A stretch of DNA of 64,000 bases from Lysobacter sp. (GTDB lineage: Bacteria > Pseudomonadota > Gammaproteobacteria > Xanthomonadales > Xanthomonadaceae). This document shows, in pieces, positions 11,591 through 22,680 of the stretch. Under the pieces are notes generated by a model. That model was not told the origin of the DNA, did not search any database, and was given only the letters and a program-made list of their open reading frames with translations. The stretch is taken from the NCBI GenBank assembly GCA_013141175.1, contig JABFRN010000001.1, forward strand, positions 1,813,444 to 1,877,443, read 5' to 3'. How positions within the stretch are numbered: the first letter of the stretch is position 1; the number at the start of each line of letters is the position of its first letter. Position numbers and translations under genes: made by a program.

Positions 11591-13786
11591 ATGGATGTTT
11601 CCCACCTGCTCGACGGCCTCAACGCCGCACAACGCGAAGCCGTCAGCGCCGAGCCGGCGCACATGCTGGTGCTGGCCGGCGCCGGTTCCGGCAAGACCCG
11701 CGTCCTGACCCATCGCATCGCGTGGCTGCACGAAGTCCACGGCGTGCCGATGCACGGCATCTTCGCGGTGACCTTCACCAACAAGGCCGCAGGCGAGATG
11801 CGCCATCGCGCGGAAATGCTGCTGCCGGGCGGCAGTCGCGGCATGTGGATCGGCACCTTCCATGGCCTCGCGCATCGGCTGCTGCGCCTGCACTGGCAGG
11901 ATGCGAAGTTGCCGGAAAGTTTCCAGATCCTCGACAGCGACGATCAACTGCGGCTGATCAAGCGCGTGGTGCAGGCGCTGGAGCTGGACGAAGCGCGCTT
12001 CCCGCCGCGCCAGATCGCGTGGTGGATCAACGCGCAGAAGGACGAAGGCCGCAGACCGCAGCACATCCAGCCAGAGAAGGACGAATGGGCCAGCGTGATG
12101 CTGCGCGCCTACACGCTGTACCAGGAACGCTGCGAACAGTCGGGGCTGGTCGATTTCGCCGAAATCCTGCTGCGCGCACACGAGCTGCTGCGCGATCATC
12201 CCGCGCTGCTGCAGCACTATCGCCATCGCTTCCAGCAGCTGCTGATCGATGAATTCCAGGACACCAACAGCCTGCAGTACGCGTTCATCCGTCTGCTTGC
12301 CGGCGATACTGGCCAGGTGTTCACGGTCGGCGACGACGATCAGGCCATCTACGGCTGGCGCGGCGCGAAAGTGGAGAACGTGCAGCGCTTCCTGCACGAT
12401 TTTCCCGGCGCGCGCACCATCCGCCTCGAACAGAATTACCGTTCCAGCGCCAACATCCTCAACGCCGCCAACGCGGTGATCGCGCACAACCCGTCGCGTC
12501 TCGGCAAACAGCTGTGGACCGACAGCGGCGAAGGCGAACCCATCGACCTGTATGCCGCCTACAACGAAATCGACGAAGCGCGGTTCGTGATCGAACGCAT
12601 CCGCGCCTGGGTGCGCGACGGCGGCAGCCATGGCGAAACCGCGATCCTCTACCGCAGCAACGCGCAGTCGCGCGCGTTCGAGGAAACCCTGCTCGGCGAA
12701 CAGATTCCGTTCCGCGTCTACGGCGGCATGCGCTTCTTCGAGCGTGCCGAAATCAAGGACACGCTGGCCTACCTGCGTCTGGTCGCCAATCGCGACGACG
12801 ACGCGGCGTTCGAGCGCGCCGTCAACACTCCGACGCGCGGCATCGGCGAGCGCACGCTGGATGAGGTGCGCCGCTATGCGCGCACCCACGGCATTTCGCT
12901 GTGGAAAGCGGGCGCGCTGGTGTCGCGCAGCGATCTGCTGTCCGGACGCGCGCGCAATGCATTGACGATGTTCGAGGGTCTGATCGACAGCATCGCCGAA
13001 GAGTCGATCGATCTGCCGCTGAAGGACAAGATCGATCATGTGCTGGCGCGCTCCGCCCTGCGCGATCACTACGCCGCGCTGTCGAAAGGCTCGCTGGATT
13101 CGCGCACCGACAATCTCGACGAACTGGTGTCGGTGGCCTCGCGCTTCGTCAAGGGCGACGACGAGGAATCCGCCGCGTTGCCGGAGTTGGTCGCATTCCT
13201 CGCCTACGCCGCGCTCGAGGCTGGAGAAGGCCAGACCGAAGCCGGCGAAGACGGCGTGCAGCTGATGACCCTGCACAGCGCCAAGGGTCTGGAATTTCCG
13301 CTGGTGTTCCTGGTCGGCATGGAAGAAGGCCTGTTCCCGAACAACAAATCGATCGATGAAGCCGGTCGGCTGGAAGAAGAACGCAGGCTGGCCTACGTCG
13401 GCATCACCCGAGCGCGGCAAAAGCTTGTCATCACCTATGCCGAAGCGCGGCGTCTGCACGGCCAGGACATGTACGGCCTGCCGTCGCGTTTCCTGCGCGA
13501 GATTCCGCCGGCGCTGATCCACGAAATCCGCCCGAAGATCCAGGTCGCGCGGCCGATGTACAACCCGAACGCGCGCCGCGATGCCTGGCAGCAGAATCGC
13601 GGCCATGCCTCGCTGCAGGAAAGCCCCGGCTTGGGCATCGGCCAGAACGTGACCCACGCGAAGTTCGGCAGCGGCGTCGTCACCGACATCGAAGGCAGCG
13701 GCGCGCATGCGCGCGTGCAGGTGAATTTCGAGGACGAAGGCAGCAAGTGGCTGGTGATGGCGTATGCGAATCTGCAGCCGGCGTGA
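11591..13786 (+). CDS. uvrD: DNA helicase II UvrD
   Basis: 731 residues, the normal length for UvrD. It is a 3'-5' superfamily 1A helicase for nucleotide excision and mismatch repair. Motifs appear in order: I GAGSGKT (about 30-36), Ia TFTNKAAGEM, II DEFQDTN, III GDDDQAIYGWRG, IV QNYRS, V LMTLHSAKGLEFP, VI EEERRLAYVGITRAR. The C-terminal 45 residues ('NVTHAKFGSGVV ... FEDEGSKWLV') are the Tudor-like UvrD tail that contacts RNA polymerase and UvrB. There is no Shine-Dalgarno before ATG 11591; instead TAGAAT ends six bases upstream, which suggests a leaderless mRNA. Confidence 0.97.
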   Translation: MDVSHLLDGLNAAQREAVSAEPAHMLVLAGAGSGKTRVLTHRIAWLHEVHGVPMHGIFAVTFTNKAAGEMRHRAEMLLPGGSRGMWIGTFHGLAHRLLRLHWQDAKLPESFQILDSDDQLRLIKRVVQALELDEARFPPRQIAWWINAQKDEGRRPQHIQPEKDEWASVMLRAYTLYQERCEQSGLVDFAEILLRAHELLRDHPALLQHYRHRFQQLLIDEFQDTNSLQYAFIRLLAGDTGQVFTVGDDDQAIYGWRGAKVENVQRFLHDFPGARTIRLEQNYRSSANILNAANAVIAHNPSRLGKQLWTDSGEGEPIDLYAAYNEIDEARFVIERIRAWVRDGGSHGETAILYRSNAQSRAFEETLLGEQIPFRVYGGMRFFERAEIKDTLAYLRLVANRDDDAAFERAVNTPTRGIGERTLDEVRRYARTHGISLWKAGALVSRSDLLSGRARNALTMFEGLIDSIAEESIDLPLKDKIDHVLARSALRDHYAALSKGSLDSRTDNLDELVSVASRFVKGDDEESAALPELVAFLAYAALEAGEGQTEAGEDGVQLMTLHSAKGLEFPLVFLVGMEEGLFPNNKSIDEAGRLEEERRLAYVGITRARQKLVITYAEARRLHGQDMYGLPSRFLREIPPALIHEIRPKIQVARPMYNPNARRDAWQQNRGHASLQESPGLGIGQNVTHAKFGSGVVTDIEGSGAHARVQVNFEDEGSKWLVMAYANLQPA

Positions 13787-13794
13787 CCAGATTT

Positions 13795-13866
13795 TCTGTG
13801 GGAGCGGCGGAAGCCGCGATGGAAGATGCGACACAGCCTGATCGCGGCTTCCGCCGCTCCCACAGA
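13795..13866. repeat. Perfect 26-bp inverted repeat between uvrD and hemF
   Basis: Arms 13795-13820 and 13841-13866 are exact complements (TCTGTGGGAGCGGCGGAAGC...), separated by 20 bases. This is another member of the dispersed palindromes with GTGGGAG ends, like 11481-11529. It lies ten bases after the uvrD stop and could fold in the mRNA tail. Confidence 0.8.
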
Positions 13867-13897
13867 ACCCATCCAACAATGCTTTGGACATGAGTGA

Positions 13898-14824
<927 letters not shown>

Positions 14825-14829
14825 CGGCG

Positions 14830-15321
14830 TCAACCCGGCCGCGGTGCGTCTTCGCTCAACACGATGCTGATGCGGCCGTTGGTTTCCAGCGTGGCGACGC
14901 GGATGTGTTCGATGGCGCTGCATCCGGTTTCGCGCATCGCTTCCAGGAAATCGGCGTTGCTGACCAGCTCGCGCTTGAGCACGTCGCGGAAGACCTTGCC
15001 GTCGCGCGCGAGCACCACCGGCTCGCCTTCGATGAAACGCCGTGCGCGCGGGCTGCGCGCGGCGACGAAAGCGACGGCGTAGTTCAGCGCGATCAGGCAG
15101 ACCGCCAGGATCACCGCGCCGGTGAGCGAATCGTCGCCGCCGTTCATGCCGTTCTGGACGGCATTGCCGATGAGGATCAGCAGCACCAGGTCGAACGGCG
15201 TGAACTGGCCGACCGCGCGTTTTCCCGACATCCGCACCAGCAGCATCACCAGCACGTAGACGGCGACCGCGCGCAGCGCGAAGTGCCACCAGGGTGCGGA
15301 CAGTTGGAAAATTTCGGTCAT
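14830..15321 (-). CDS. DUF421 (YetF-like) membrane protein
   Basis: 163 residues: three transmembrane helices in the first 85 residues, then a cytosolic domain with 'FIEGEPVVLARDGKVFRDVLKRE' as in DUF421/YetF proteins. The linker between TM1 and TM2 contains 'RMSGKRAVGQFTPFDLVLLILIGNA', the most conserved part of the family. Function unknown. The ATG at 15321 begins the conserved region; longer in-frame starts add low-complexity sequence. Confidence 0.85.
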   Translation of the reverse strand: MTEIFQLSAPWWHFALRAVAVYVLVMLLVRMSGKRAVGQFTPFDLVLLILIGNAVQNGMNGGDDSLTGAVILAVCLIALNYAVAFVAARSPRARRFIEGEPVVLARDGKVFRDVLKRELVSNADFLEAMRETGCSAIEHIRVATLETNGRISIVLSEDAPRPG

Positions 15322-15421
15322 CGATGGCGTCCGCAGCGGCGAGAGCGCCAGTCTCGCCCTCGTGCGGGCAAAGGGAAAGCAGGCGAGATCCGCCGGATCG
15401 CAGGCGCAAATCGCAGGCAAT

Positions 15422-15455
15422 AAAAAGCCCCGCAGGCGGGGGAACCGGCGGGGCT
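15422..15455 (-). terminator. Intrinsic terminator of the polA-downstream sRNA
   Basis: An 8-bp stem AGCCCCGC/GCGGGGCT encloses a C-rich loop and is followed on the minus strand by TTTTTA. It would end the sRNA and any polA read-through. Confidence 0.85.
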
Positions 15456-15545
15456 GGGAACGGGACTTGGGGAGAGTCTTACGTTCCGGCGACCAACCCT
15501 AGGGGAGAGGGCTGGTCTGCGACAGACGTTGCATCTGTCGCGAAC
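15422..15545 (-). ncRNA. sX13-like / Spot 42-position small RNA downstream of polA
   Basis: On the minus strand, after the polA stop, four hairpins follow one another. The first is GCGACAGA/TCTGTCGC (15519-15541). The second has a 10-bp stem at 15491-15517 with loop CTCCCCT. The third, at 15457-15487, has the outer stem GGAACG/CGTTCC and loop CTCCCCA. The last is an intrinsic terminator at 15422-15455 with a CCCCC loop and a T5 run. Xanthomonas sX13 is an Hfq-dependent regulator of about 115 nt with C-rich loops; together with the position just after polA (as for E. coli spf) this makes the assignment likely. The 5' end is inferred. The rest of 15322-15716 holds no gene. Confidence 0.7.
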
Positions 15546-15716
15546 AAGTTGACCATGTTCGACGTGGAGAGTTCGTAAAAAAGAAGTTCAATCGCGCGCC
15601 GAATTCAGGATCGATTCACTGCTGGTGCAACGAGCGTTCAGTTTCGCGGAAATCCTGCGCGCAGGACCTGTCTGAACTTACAGGATTGTGGTTCCGATGG
15701 CGAATTCCGCATCGCC

Positions 15717-18482
15717 TCAATGCGCCTCGTCCCAGTTGTCGCCCACCCCGCTGTCGATCACCAGCGGCACCCGCAGCTCGGCCGCCGCCGCCATCCGCGC
15801 CGTCGCCTCATCCACGAGCGTATCGACGAAATCCCCGTCGCACTCGAACACCAGTTCGTCGTGGACCTGCAGCAGCATCCGCGCGCGGTCGGCGTGCGCG
15901 GCGATCCAGCGATCGATGTCGATCATCGCGCGCTTGATGATGTCGGCGGCGGTGCCCTGCATCGGCGCGTTGATCGCAGCGCGCTCGGCGCCCGCGCGCA
16001 GGCCCTGGTTGCGAGCGTTGATGTTGTCCAGATACAGCCGGCGGCCGAACACGGTTTCGACGAAGCCGCGCTCGTGGGCCTCCTTGCGCGTGCGCTCCAT
16101 GAACTCGCGCACGCCCGGGTAGCGGTTGAAGTACAGCGCGATATAGTCCTGCGCCTCGCCGCGACCGATGTCCAACTGCTTCGCAAGGCCGAACGCGCTC
16201 ATGCCGTACATCAGTCCGAAGTTGATCGCCTTGGCAGCGCGACGTTCGTTGCCGCTCACCTCGTCCAGCGGCTTGCCGAACACTTCCGCCGCAGTCGCGC
16301 GATGGATGTCGGCACCGGCGGCGAAAGCGCGGAGCAGGCCGGCGTCTTCGGACAGATGGGCCATGATCCGCAGTTCGATCTGCGAATAGTCGCAGGCCAC
16401 CAGCTTGCGGCCCTTCGGCGCGATGAACGCCTTGCGGATGCGGCGGCCGTCGTCGGTGCGGATCGGGATGTTCTGCAAATTCGGGTCGGTGGACGACAGC
16501 CGGCCGGTAGCGGCGCCGGCCTGGTGATAGCTGGTGTGCACGCGGCCGGTGTCGGGATTGATCATCTCCGGCAGTTTGTCGGTGTAGGTGCTGCGCAGCT
16601 TCGCGAGGCCGCGATAGTCGAGGATGATCCGCGGCAGTTCGTGCTGGTCGGCGATCGCCTCCAGCGCTTCCTCGTTCGTCGACGGCTGGCCGGTCGGTGT
16701 TTTCACCAGCGCCGGCAGCTTCAGTTCGTCGAACAGCAGCGCCTGCAGCTGCTTCGGCGAATCGAGATTGAAGGTGCGTCCGGCAAGTTCAGTCGCCTTC
16801 TGCTGCGCGGCGAGCATGCGCCGCGACAGGTCGGCGCTTTGCCGGCGCAGTTCGTCGGCATCGATCAGGATGCCGTTGGCTTCCATCCGCGCCAGCACCG
16901 GCACCAGAGGAATTTCGATCTCGCGATAGACTTGCTCCAGGGCGGGAATCGTCGCCAGCTTCGCCGACAGCACGCGATGCAGACGCAGGGTGATGTCGGC
17001 GTCCTCGGCGGCATAGCCGGTGGCGTCGTCGATCGCGACTTCCGAGAACGGAATCTGCTTCGCTCCCTTGCCGGCCACATCCTCGAACTTGATGGTGTCG
17101 TAGCCGAGATAGCGCTTGGCCAACGAATCCATGTCGTGACGGGTGGCGCTGGAATTCCAGATGAAACTTTCCAGCATGGTGTCGTCGGCGTAGCCGTCGA
17201 CGTTCACGCCATGGCGGCGCAGCACGTGGATATCGTATTTGCCGTGCTGGCCGAGCTTGCGGTGTTTGTCGCTCTCCAGCAACGGCCGCAGCGCTTCGAT
17301 CGTTTCGCGCAGATCCAACTGCGCGGGTGCGCCCGGATACGTGTGGCCCACCGGGATGTAGCAGCCGCTCCCCGGTTCGGTGCAGAAACTCAGGCCCACC
17401 AGATTCGCCTGCATCGCATCGAGCGCATCGGTCTCGGTGTCGAACGCGAATTCTTCGGCGGCCGTGAGCGTCGCGATCCACGCATCCAGCTGTTCGCGGG
17501 TCTGTACGGTGTCGTAGCTGCCTTTCGCGGCCAGCGCGGGATCCGGCGCCTCCTCTTCGGCCGTCGCGGTGCGCGCATAGCCAGCGGCGGTGTTGCGCAT
17601 GCCCGCGCGTTCGGCGGATGCGGTCGCGGCGGCATCTCCGCCGCCGAGTTCCTTCAGCGCCTGATTGAAGCCGTAGCGCGCGTACAGCACGCGCAGGTCG
17701 TCGACATGCGGTTCGCGCAGCGCCAGCGTGGTCGGGCCGCCGTCCAGCGCGACATCGAGCTTGATCGTCGCCAACTGCCGGTTCAGCGGCAGTCGCGGCA
17801 AGGCGGTGCGCAGGTTCTCGCCGATCTTGCCCTTGATCGCATCGGCATGGGCGATGACGTTCTCCAGCGTGCCGTATTCGGCCAGCCATTTCGCGGCGGT
17901 CTTCGGCCCGCATTTGTCGACGCCGGGGATGTTGTCGACGCTGTCGCCCATCAGCGACAGCAGATCGACGATCTGGTCCGCGCGCACGCCGAACTTCGCC
18001 ATCACCGCGTCGTCGCTGTCGAGCCGACTGCCGCTCATTGTGTTGACCAGCGCAAGACCCGGCCGGACCAGCTGCGCGAAATCCTTGTCGCCGGTGGAGA
18101 TGGTTACCGCAAGCCCATCGGCAGCGCCCTGCACCGCCAGCGTGCCGATCACATCGTCGGCTTCCACGCCGGGCACGCGCAGGATCGGGAGGCCCAGGGC
18201 TTCGACGATCTTCATCATCGGTTCGATCTGCGCGCGCAGATCGTCGGGCATCGGCGGACGGTTGGCCTTGTACTGCGGATCCAGATCGTCGCGGAAGGTC
18301 GGCCCTGAGGCGTCGACCACGAAGGCGATGTAGTCGGGCCTTTCCTTGATATGTCCGCGCAGCATGTTGACGATGCCGAACAGCGCGCCGGTGGGCTCGC
18401 CCTGCGCGTTGCTCAGCGGCGGCAGCGCATGGAACGCGCGATACAGATAGGAGGAACCGTCGATCAGTACGAGTCGTGTCAT
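15717..18482 (-). CDS. polA: DNA polymerase I
   Basis: 921 residues with all three domains: 5'-3' exonuclease (1-290, starting 'LVLIDGSSYLYRAF'), an active 3'-5' exonuclease (Asp-Glu pair in FAFDTETD, about 346) and family A polymerase with motif A 'LVACDYSQIELRI', motif B 'RRAAKAINFGLMYGMS' and motif C 'LLQVHDELVFE'. It acts in Okazaki fragment processing and repair synthesis. It is divergent from a DUF2782 gene, an arrangement also found in pseudomonads, and is followed on the same strand by the candidate sX13-like sRNA. Confidence 0.98.
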   Translation of the reverse strand: MTRLVLIDGSSYLYRAFHALPPLSNAQGEPTGALFGIVNMLRGHIKERPDYIAFVVDASGPTFRDDLDPQYKANRPPMPDDLRAQIEPMMKIVEALGLPILRVPGVEADDVIGTLAVQGAADGLAVTISTGDKDFAQLVRPGLALVNTMSGSRLDSDDAVMAKFGVRADQIVDLLSLMGDSVDNIPGVDKCGPKTAAKWLAEYGTLENVIAHADAIKGKIGENLRTALPRLPLNRQLATIKLDVALDGGPTTLALREPHVDDLRVLYARYGFNQALKELGGGDAAATASAERAGMRNTAAGYARTATAEEEAPDPALAAKGSYDTVQTREQLDAWIATLTAAEEFAFDTETDALDAMQANLVGLSFCTEPGSGCYIPVGHTYPGAPAQLDLRETIEALRPLLESDKHRKLGQHGKYDIHVLRRHGVNVDGYADDTMLESFIWNSSATRHDMDSLAKRYLGYDTIKFEDVAGKGAKQIPFSEVAIDDATGYAAEDADITLRLHRVLSAKLATIPALEQVYREIEIPLVPVLARMEANGILIDADELRRQSADLSRRMLAAQQKATELAGRTFNLDSPKQLQALLFDELKLPALVKTPTGQPSTNEEALEAIADQHELPRIILDYRGLAKLRSTYTDKLPEMINPDTGRVHTSYHQAGAATGRLSSTDPNLQNIPIRTDDGRRIRKAFIAPKGRKLVACDYSQIELRIMAHLSEDAGLLRAFAAGADIHRATAAEVFGKPLDEVSGNERRAAKAINFGLMYGMSAFGLAKQLDIGRGEAQDYIALYFNRYPGVREFMERTRKEAHERGFVETVFGRRLYLDNINARNQGLRAGAERAAINAPMQGTAADIIKRAMIDIDRWIAAHADRARMLLQVHDELVFECDGDFVDTLVDEATARMAAAAELRVPLVIDSGVGDNWDEAH

Positions 18483-18589
18483 GGACGGATTCTACTCCGC
18501 GCCTGCAGGCGCTCGAACCGCCACCGCCGGCACGCCGGGTTCACGCCCGGCGGCGCATACTCGATGCTCCCCCACCGCTGGAGAGCGCC

Positions 18590-18880
18590 ATGCGCCAGAT
18601 GAGTTCGTTCGCGCTGCCCCTGATGCTGGTGCTCGGTGGCTGCGCCACCGCCGGGGGTTCCCGGGCCACCGCCGAGATTCCGCCCGACGCGGTCGCCGCG
18701 ACCAGCGTCCAGCCCAACGGCGACGAGGTCACCGAGTACCGCGTGGCCGGCCAGCTGCGGGTGGTGAAGGTGCAGCCCAAACGCGGCCCGGCGTTCTATC
18801 TCTACGACCGCAACGGCGATGGCCGCCCGGATCAGGACCAGAACATCTCGCCGGTGTATTTCAAATTGTTCGAGTGGTAA
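18590..18880 (+). CDS. DUF2782 lipoprotein
   Basis: 96 residues. A short signal ends in a lipobox (LVLGGC), so the protein is probably lipid-anchored. The mature part carries 'EYRVAGQLRVVKVQPKRGP' and 'FYLYDRNGDGRPD', as in DUF2782 proteins encoded beside polA in many gammaproteobacteria. Function unknown. The ATG at 18590 follows GGAGAG with a suitable gap; upstream in-frame codons would place the signal sequence internally. Confidence 0.85.
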   Translation: MRQMSSFALPLMLVLGGCATAGGSRATAEIPPDAVAATSVQPNGDEVTEYRVAGQLRVVKVQPKRGPAFYLYDRNGDGRPDQDQNISPVYFKLFEW

Positions 18881-18967
18881 TCGCCGCCGCTCGACTTGTC
18901 GGCCCCACGTCCCGGATGCCAGACTCGGAGCCCCGCGGGGAGCGGGTCTACGACAACAGGGGACATC

Positions 18968-19177
18968 ATGAAATCGATCGGCGGATGGTTGTTCATTTTC
19001 GGGGCGGGCTCGTTCCTGCTCAACATGTTCGGCATGGAGTTCATGCTGCTGTCGTGGATCGACAACTGGGGCCCGACCGCGGGACTGGGGATTCGGGTCG
19101 GCCTGATCGTGGTCGGTGCGGCGCTGTGGCTGATCGGTCGCAAGCAGGAAGCGGCGTCGGCACCTGCCGGCGGCTGA
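18968..19177 (+). CDS. Small two-helix membrane protein
   Basis: 69 residues with two transmembrane segments ('GWLFIFGAGSFLLNMF' and 'GLIVVGAALWLIG') and a short charged tail. An AGGGGA site six bases before ATG 18968 supports this start. No family is recognised with confidence. It runs in the same direction as the DUF2782 gene, 87 bases downstream. Confidence 0.7.
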   Translation: MKSIGGWLFIFGAGSFLLNMFGMEFMLLSWIDNWGPTAGLGIRVGLIVVGAALWLIGRKQEAASAPAGG

Positions 19178-19253
19178 CGCGCCTGATCGTGAGATCGATT
19201 CCGGATCGACGGAATCCAACCGCGTAGTGACATGCGAGCGGGTCGTCATGATG

Positions 19254-19979
19254 TCACGCCACCCGCGCGCACACCCAGGCATCCACCCGCGTCACGCCCG
19301 CGCGCAACAAGGCATCGGCGGCGGCGTGCAGGGTCGCGCCGGTGGTCATCACGTCGTCGACCAGCGCGACATGCGCCGGCAGGGCGACCCGTTCGCGCAC
19401 CGCGAACGCCCGCCGCAGGTTCCGCCGACGCGCTGCGGCGTCGAGTCGCGACTGCGGGGCGGTTTCGCGCATCCGGATCAGGATGTCGTCCATCAATGGC
19501 AGGCGCAGCGCGCGGGCCAGCGGCGTCGCCAGTTCAAGCGTCTGGTCGAATCCACGGCTGCGCAGGCGCCTGCGGTGCAGCGGCAGCGGGATCAGGGCGT
19601 CCGGACGTTCGGCCCCGGCCAGCGCTTCGGCCATCAGCCCGCCGAGAAGATGGCCGGCGGCGAGATCGTCGTGGAACTTCAGTCGCGGCAGCAGCCGGTC
19701 CAGCGGGATTTCGTAGCGGAATGCGGCATGGACGGCCGCCAGCGGCGGCGGCCTGCGCAGGCAGTGCCCGCAGGCGGCCACGGCAACCGGCAATGGCAGG
19801 GCGCAACGCTGGCAGGCGCTGCGGTTCCAGGGCAGGGCCCGGCGGCAGGCGGGACACAGGCCCTCGATCGGGCAGGCCTCGCCGCAGACCAGGCAATGCC
19901 TCGGCCACAGCCCGCCGAGCAGCCTGCCGAGGCGCTGGCGGACGCCGCCCGTAGGGATAAGGTTGACAGGGCTGAACAT
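19254..19979 (-). CDS. ComF/GntX family phosphoribosyltransferase-like protein
   Basis: 241 residues. The N-terminal half has a zinc-ribbon-like cysteine cluster ([20 protein letters not shown]), and the C-terminal half a PRT fold with the signature '[17 protein letters not shown]'. ComF proteins take part in natural transformation, acting with the uptake helicase; GntX is a relative. It is divergent from bioB with 49 bases between starts. Double-zinc-ribbon ComF next to biotin genes is common in gammaproteobacteria. Confidence 0.88.
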   Translation of the reverse strand: MFSPVNLIPTGGVRQRLGRLLGGLWPRHCLVCGEACPIEGLCPACRRALPWNRSACQRCALPLPVAVAACGHCLRRPPPLAAVHAAFRYEIPLDRLLPRLKFHDDLAAGHLLGGLMAEALAGAERPDALIPLPLHRRRLRSRGFDQTLELATPLARALRLPLMDDILIRMRETAPQSRLDAAARRRNLRRAFAVRERVALPAHVALVDDVMTTGATLHAAADALLRAGVTRVDAWVCARVA

Positions 19980-20028
19980 GCTTTCCAGACTGCCTGTCCC
20001 GCTGCGCCCTGTCTGTCAGGAAACCCCG

Positions 20029-21063
20029 ATGCCCGCTGTCAGTTCTTCCGGCCCCCTGCGACACGACTGGAGCCGCGCCGAGATCGAAACGCTGCTTGCG
20101 CTGCCCTTGCCGGAATTGCTGCATCGGGCGGGCGACGCGCACCGGGCGAATTTCGACCCCAGCGAAGTCCAGGTCAGCACGCTGCTGTCGGTGAAGACCG
20201 GCGGCTGCCCGGAAGATTGCGCCTACTGCCCGCAGGCCCAGCGCTACCACACCGGGGTCGAGGCGACGAAGCTGATGGACACCGATGCGGTGGTCGAAAA
20301 GGCCAGGCAGGCCAAGGCCGCCGGTGCTTCGCGCTTCTGCATGGGCGCCGCGTGGCGTTCGCCGAAGGATCGCGATATTCCGAAAGTCGCCGAGATGATC
20401 CGCGAAGTGAAGGCGCTGGGGCTGGAAACCTGCGCCACGCTCGGCATGCTCAGCGGCGAACAGGCCACGGCGCTGAAGGACGCCGGCCTCGATTACTACA
20501 ACCACAATCTGGACACCGCGCCGGAGTTCTACGGCGAGATCATCCAGACCCGCGAATTCCAGGATCGCCTCGACACCCTCGGCCATGTGCGCGACGCCGG
20601 CATGAAGACCTGCTGCGGCGGCATCGTCGGCATGGGCGAGTCGCGCTCGCAACGCGCAGGCCTGCTGCAGATGCTGGCCAACCTGCCGGCGCATCCGGAT
20701 TCGGTGCCGATCAACCGGCTGGTGCAGGTCGAAGGCACGCCGCTGCACGGCACGACCGAGCTGGATCCGTTCGAGTTCGTACGCACCATTGCCGCAGCGC
20801 GGATCATGATGCCGAAGTCGATGGTGCGGCTGTCGGCCGGCCGCGAGAGCATGAGCGACGAACTGCAGGCGCTGTGTTTCCTCGCCGGCGCCAACTCGAT
20901 CTTCTACGGCGAAAAACTGCTGACCACCGGCAACCCGGACACCGAGCGCGACCTCGCATTGTTCGCGCGTCTCGGCCTCAAACCGATGCCCGTGGTCGAA
21001 ACCGCCAACACTGTACACGCCGATATCGTCGACACCTCTCCGCCCTGCTTTGAAGCAGCCTGA
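20029..21063 (+). CDS. bioB: Biotin synthase
   Basis: 344 residues. This radical-SAM enzyme inserts sulfur into dethiobiotin. The [4Fe-4S] motif is [12 protein letters not shown] (CxxxCxxC), and the auxiliary-cluster cysteines ('ETCATLGML', '[12 protein letters not shown]') and Arg ('[10 protein letters not shown]') are present. The ATG at 20029 follows CAGGAAA and is preferred over 19963 or 19978, which would overlap the comF promoter. It is the first gene of bioB-bioF-x-bioH-bioC. No obvious BirA-type palindrome is seen in the short intergenic region. Confidence 0.97.
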   Translation: MPAVSSSGPLRHDWSRAEIETLLALPLPELLHRAGDAHRANFDPSEVQVSTLLSVKTGGCPEDCAYCPQAQRYHTGVEATKLMDTDAVVEKARQAKAAGASRFCMGAAWRSPKDRDIPKVAEMIREVKALGLETCATLGMLSGEQATALKDAGLDYYNHNLDTAPEFYGEIIQTREFQDRLDTLGHVRDAGMKTCCGGIVGMGESRSQRAGLLQMLANLPAHPDSVPINRLVQVEGTPLHGTTELDPFEFVRTIAAARIMMPKSMVRLSAGRESMSDELQALCFLAGANSIFYGEKLLTTGNPDTERDLALFARLGLKPMPVVETANTVHADIVDTSPPCFEAA

Positions 21064-21088
21064 CCGCGCTGCCTGACCGAGCCGCATC

Positions 21089-22297
<1,209 letters not shown>

Positions 22298-22302
22298 GGC
22301 CG

Positions 22303-22680
22303 ATGCCGGCCGCATCCGACGCCATCGACGCGCGCATTCCGGTCTGGGTGGCGCTGTCGGACCTGTATCTCGATACCGATGTCGCGCTGTTGCACGGGCA
22401 CATCGCAGACACGCTCGCCGCGTCGCCGTACCCGATCGATGCGCTGCACGACATGCTGATGTACGACGTGCATCCGGCGCTGTACATGAATCTGATGTCG
22501 GTGGCCGGCGAATGGGCCGGCTTCGACGAAGCTTGGCTGGTCGAACGCATCGCCGCAGTCCACCGGCAGCCGCGCTGGCGTCGCCGCATCAGCCACTGGT
22601 TCGTGCGCGATATCGGCGTGCAGTGGCGCGCGCTCGTACCGATGATCGTCGCCGCACGGAGCGCCGCCGCACAGCCATGA
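22303..22680 (+). CDS. Conserved hypothetical protein between bioF and bioH (DUF7079-like)
   Basis: 125 residues with no signal or membrane segment. It contains 'IPVWVALSDLYLDTDV', 'SPYPIDALHDMLMYDVHP' and 'VAGEWAGFDEAWL', segments seen in a family of small hypothetical proteins (DUF7079-like, from memory). It starts five bases after the bioF stop and overlaps the bioH start (ATGA), so it is translated from the biotin mRNA. No catalytic motif is evident, and a direct role in biotin synthesis cannot be claimed. Confidence 0.75.
   Translation: MPAASDAIDARIPVWVALSDLYLDTDVALLHGHIADTLAASPYPIDALHDMLMYDVHPALYMNLMSVAGEWAGFDEAWLVERIAAVHRQPRWRRRISHWFVRDIGVQWRALVPMIVAARSAAAQP

Noticed and set aside
20000-20030. 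BirA operator between comF and bioB
   Set aside because: No extended dyad resembling the TTGTAAAC-type BirA operator is visible in the 49-base gap.
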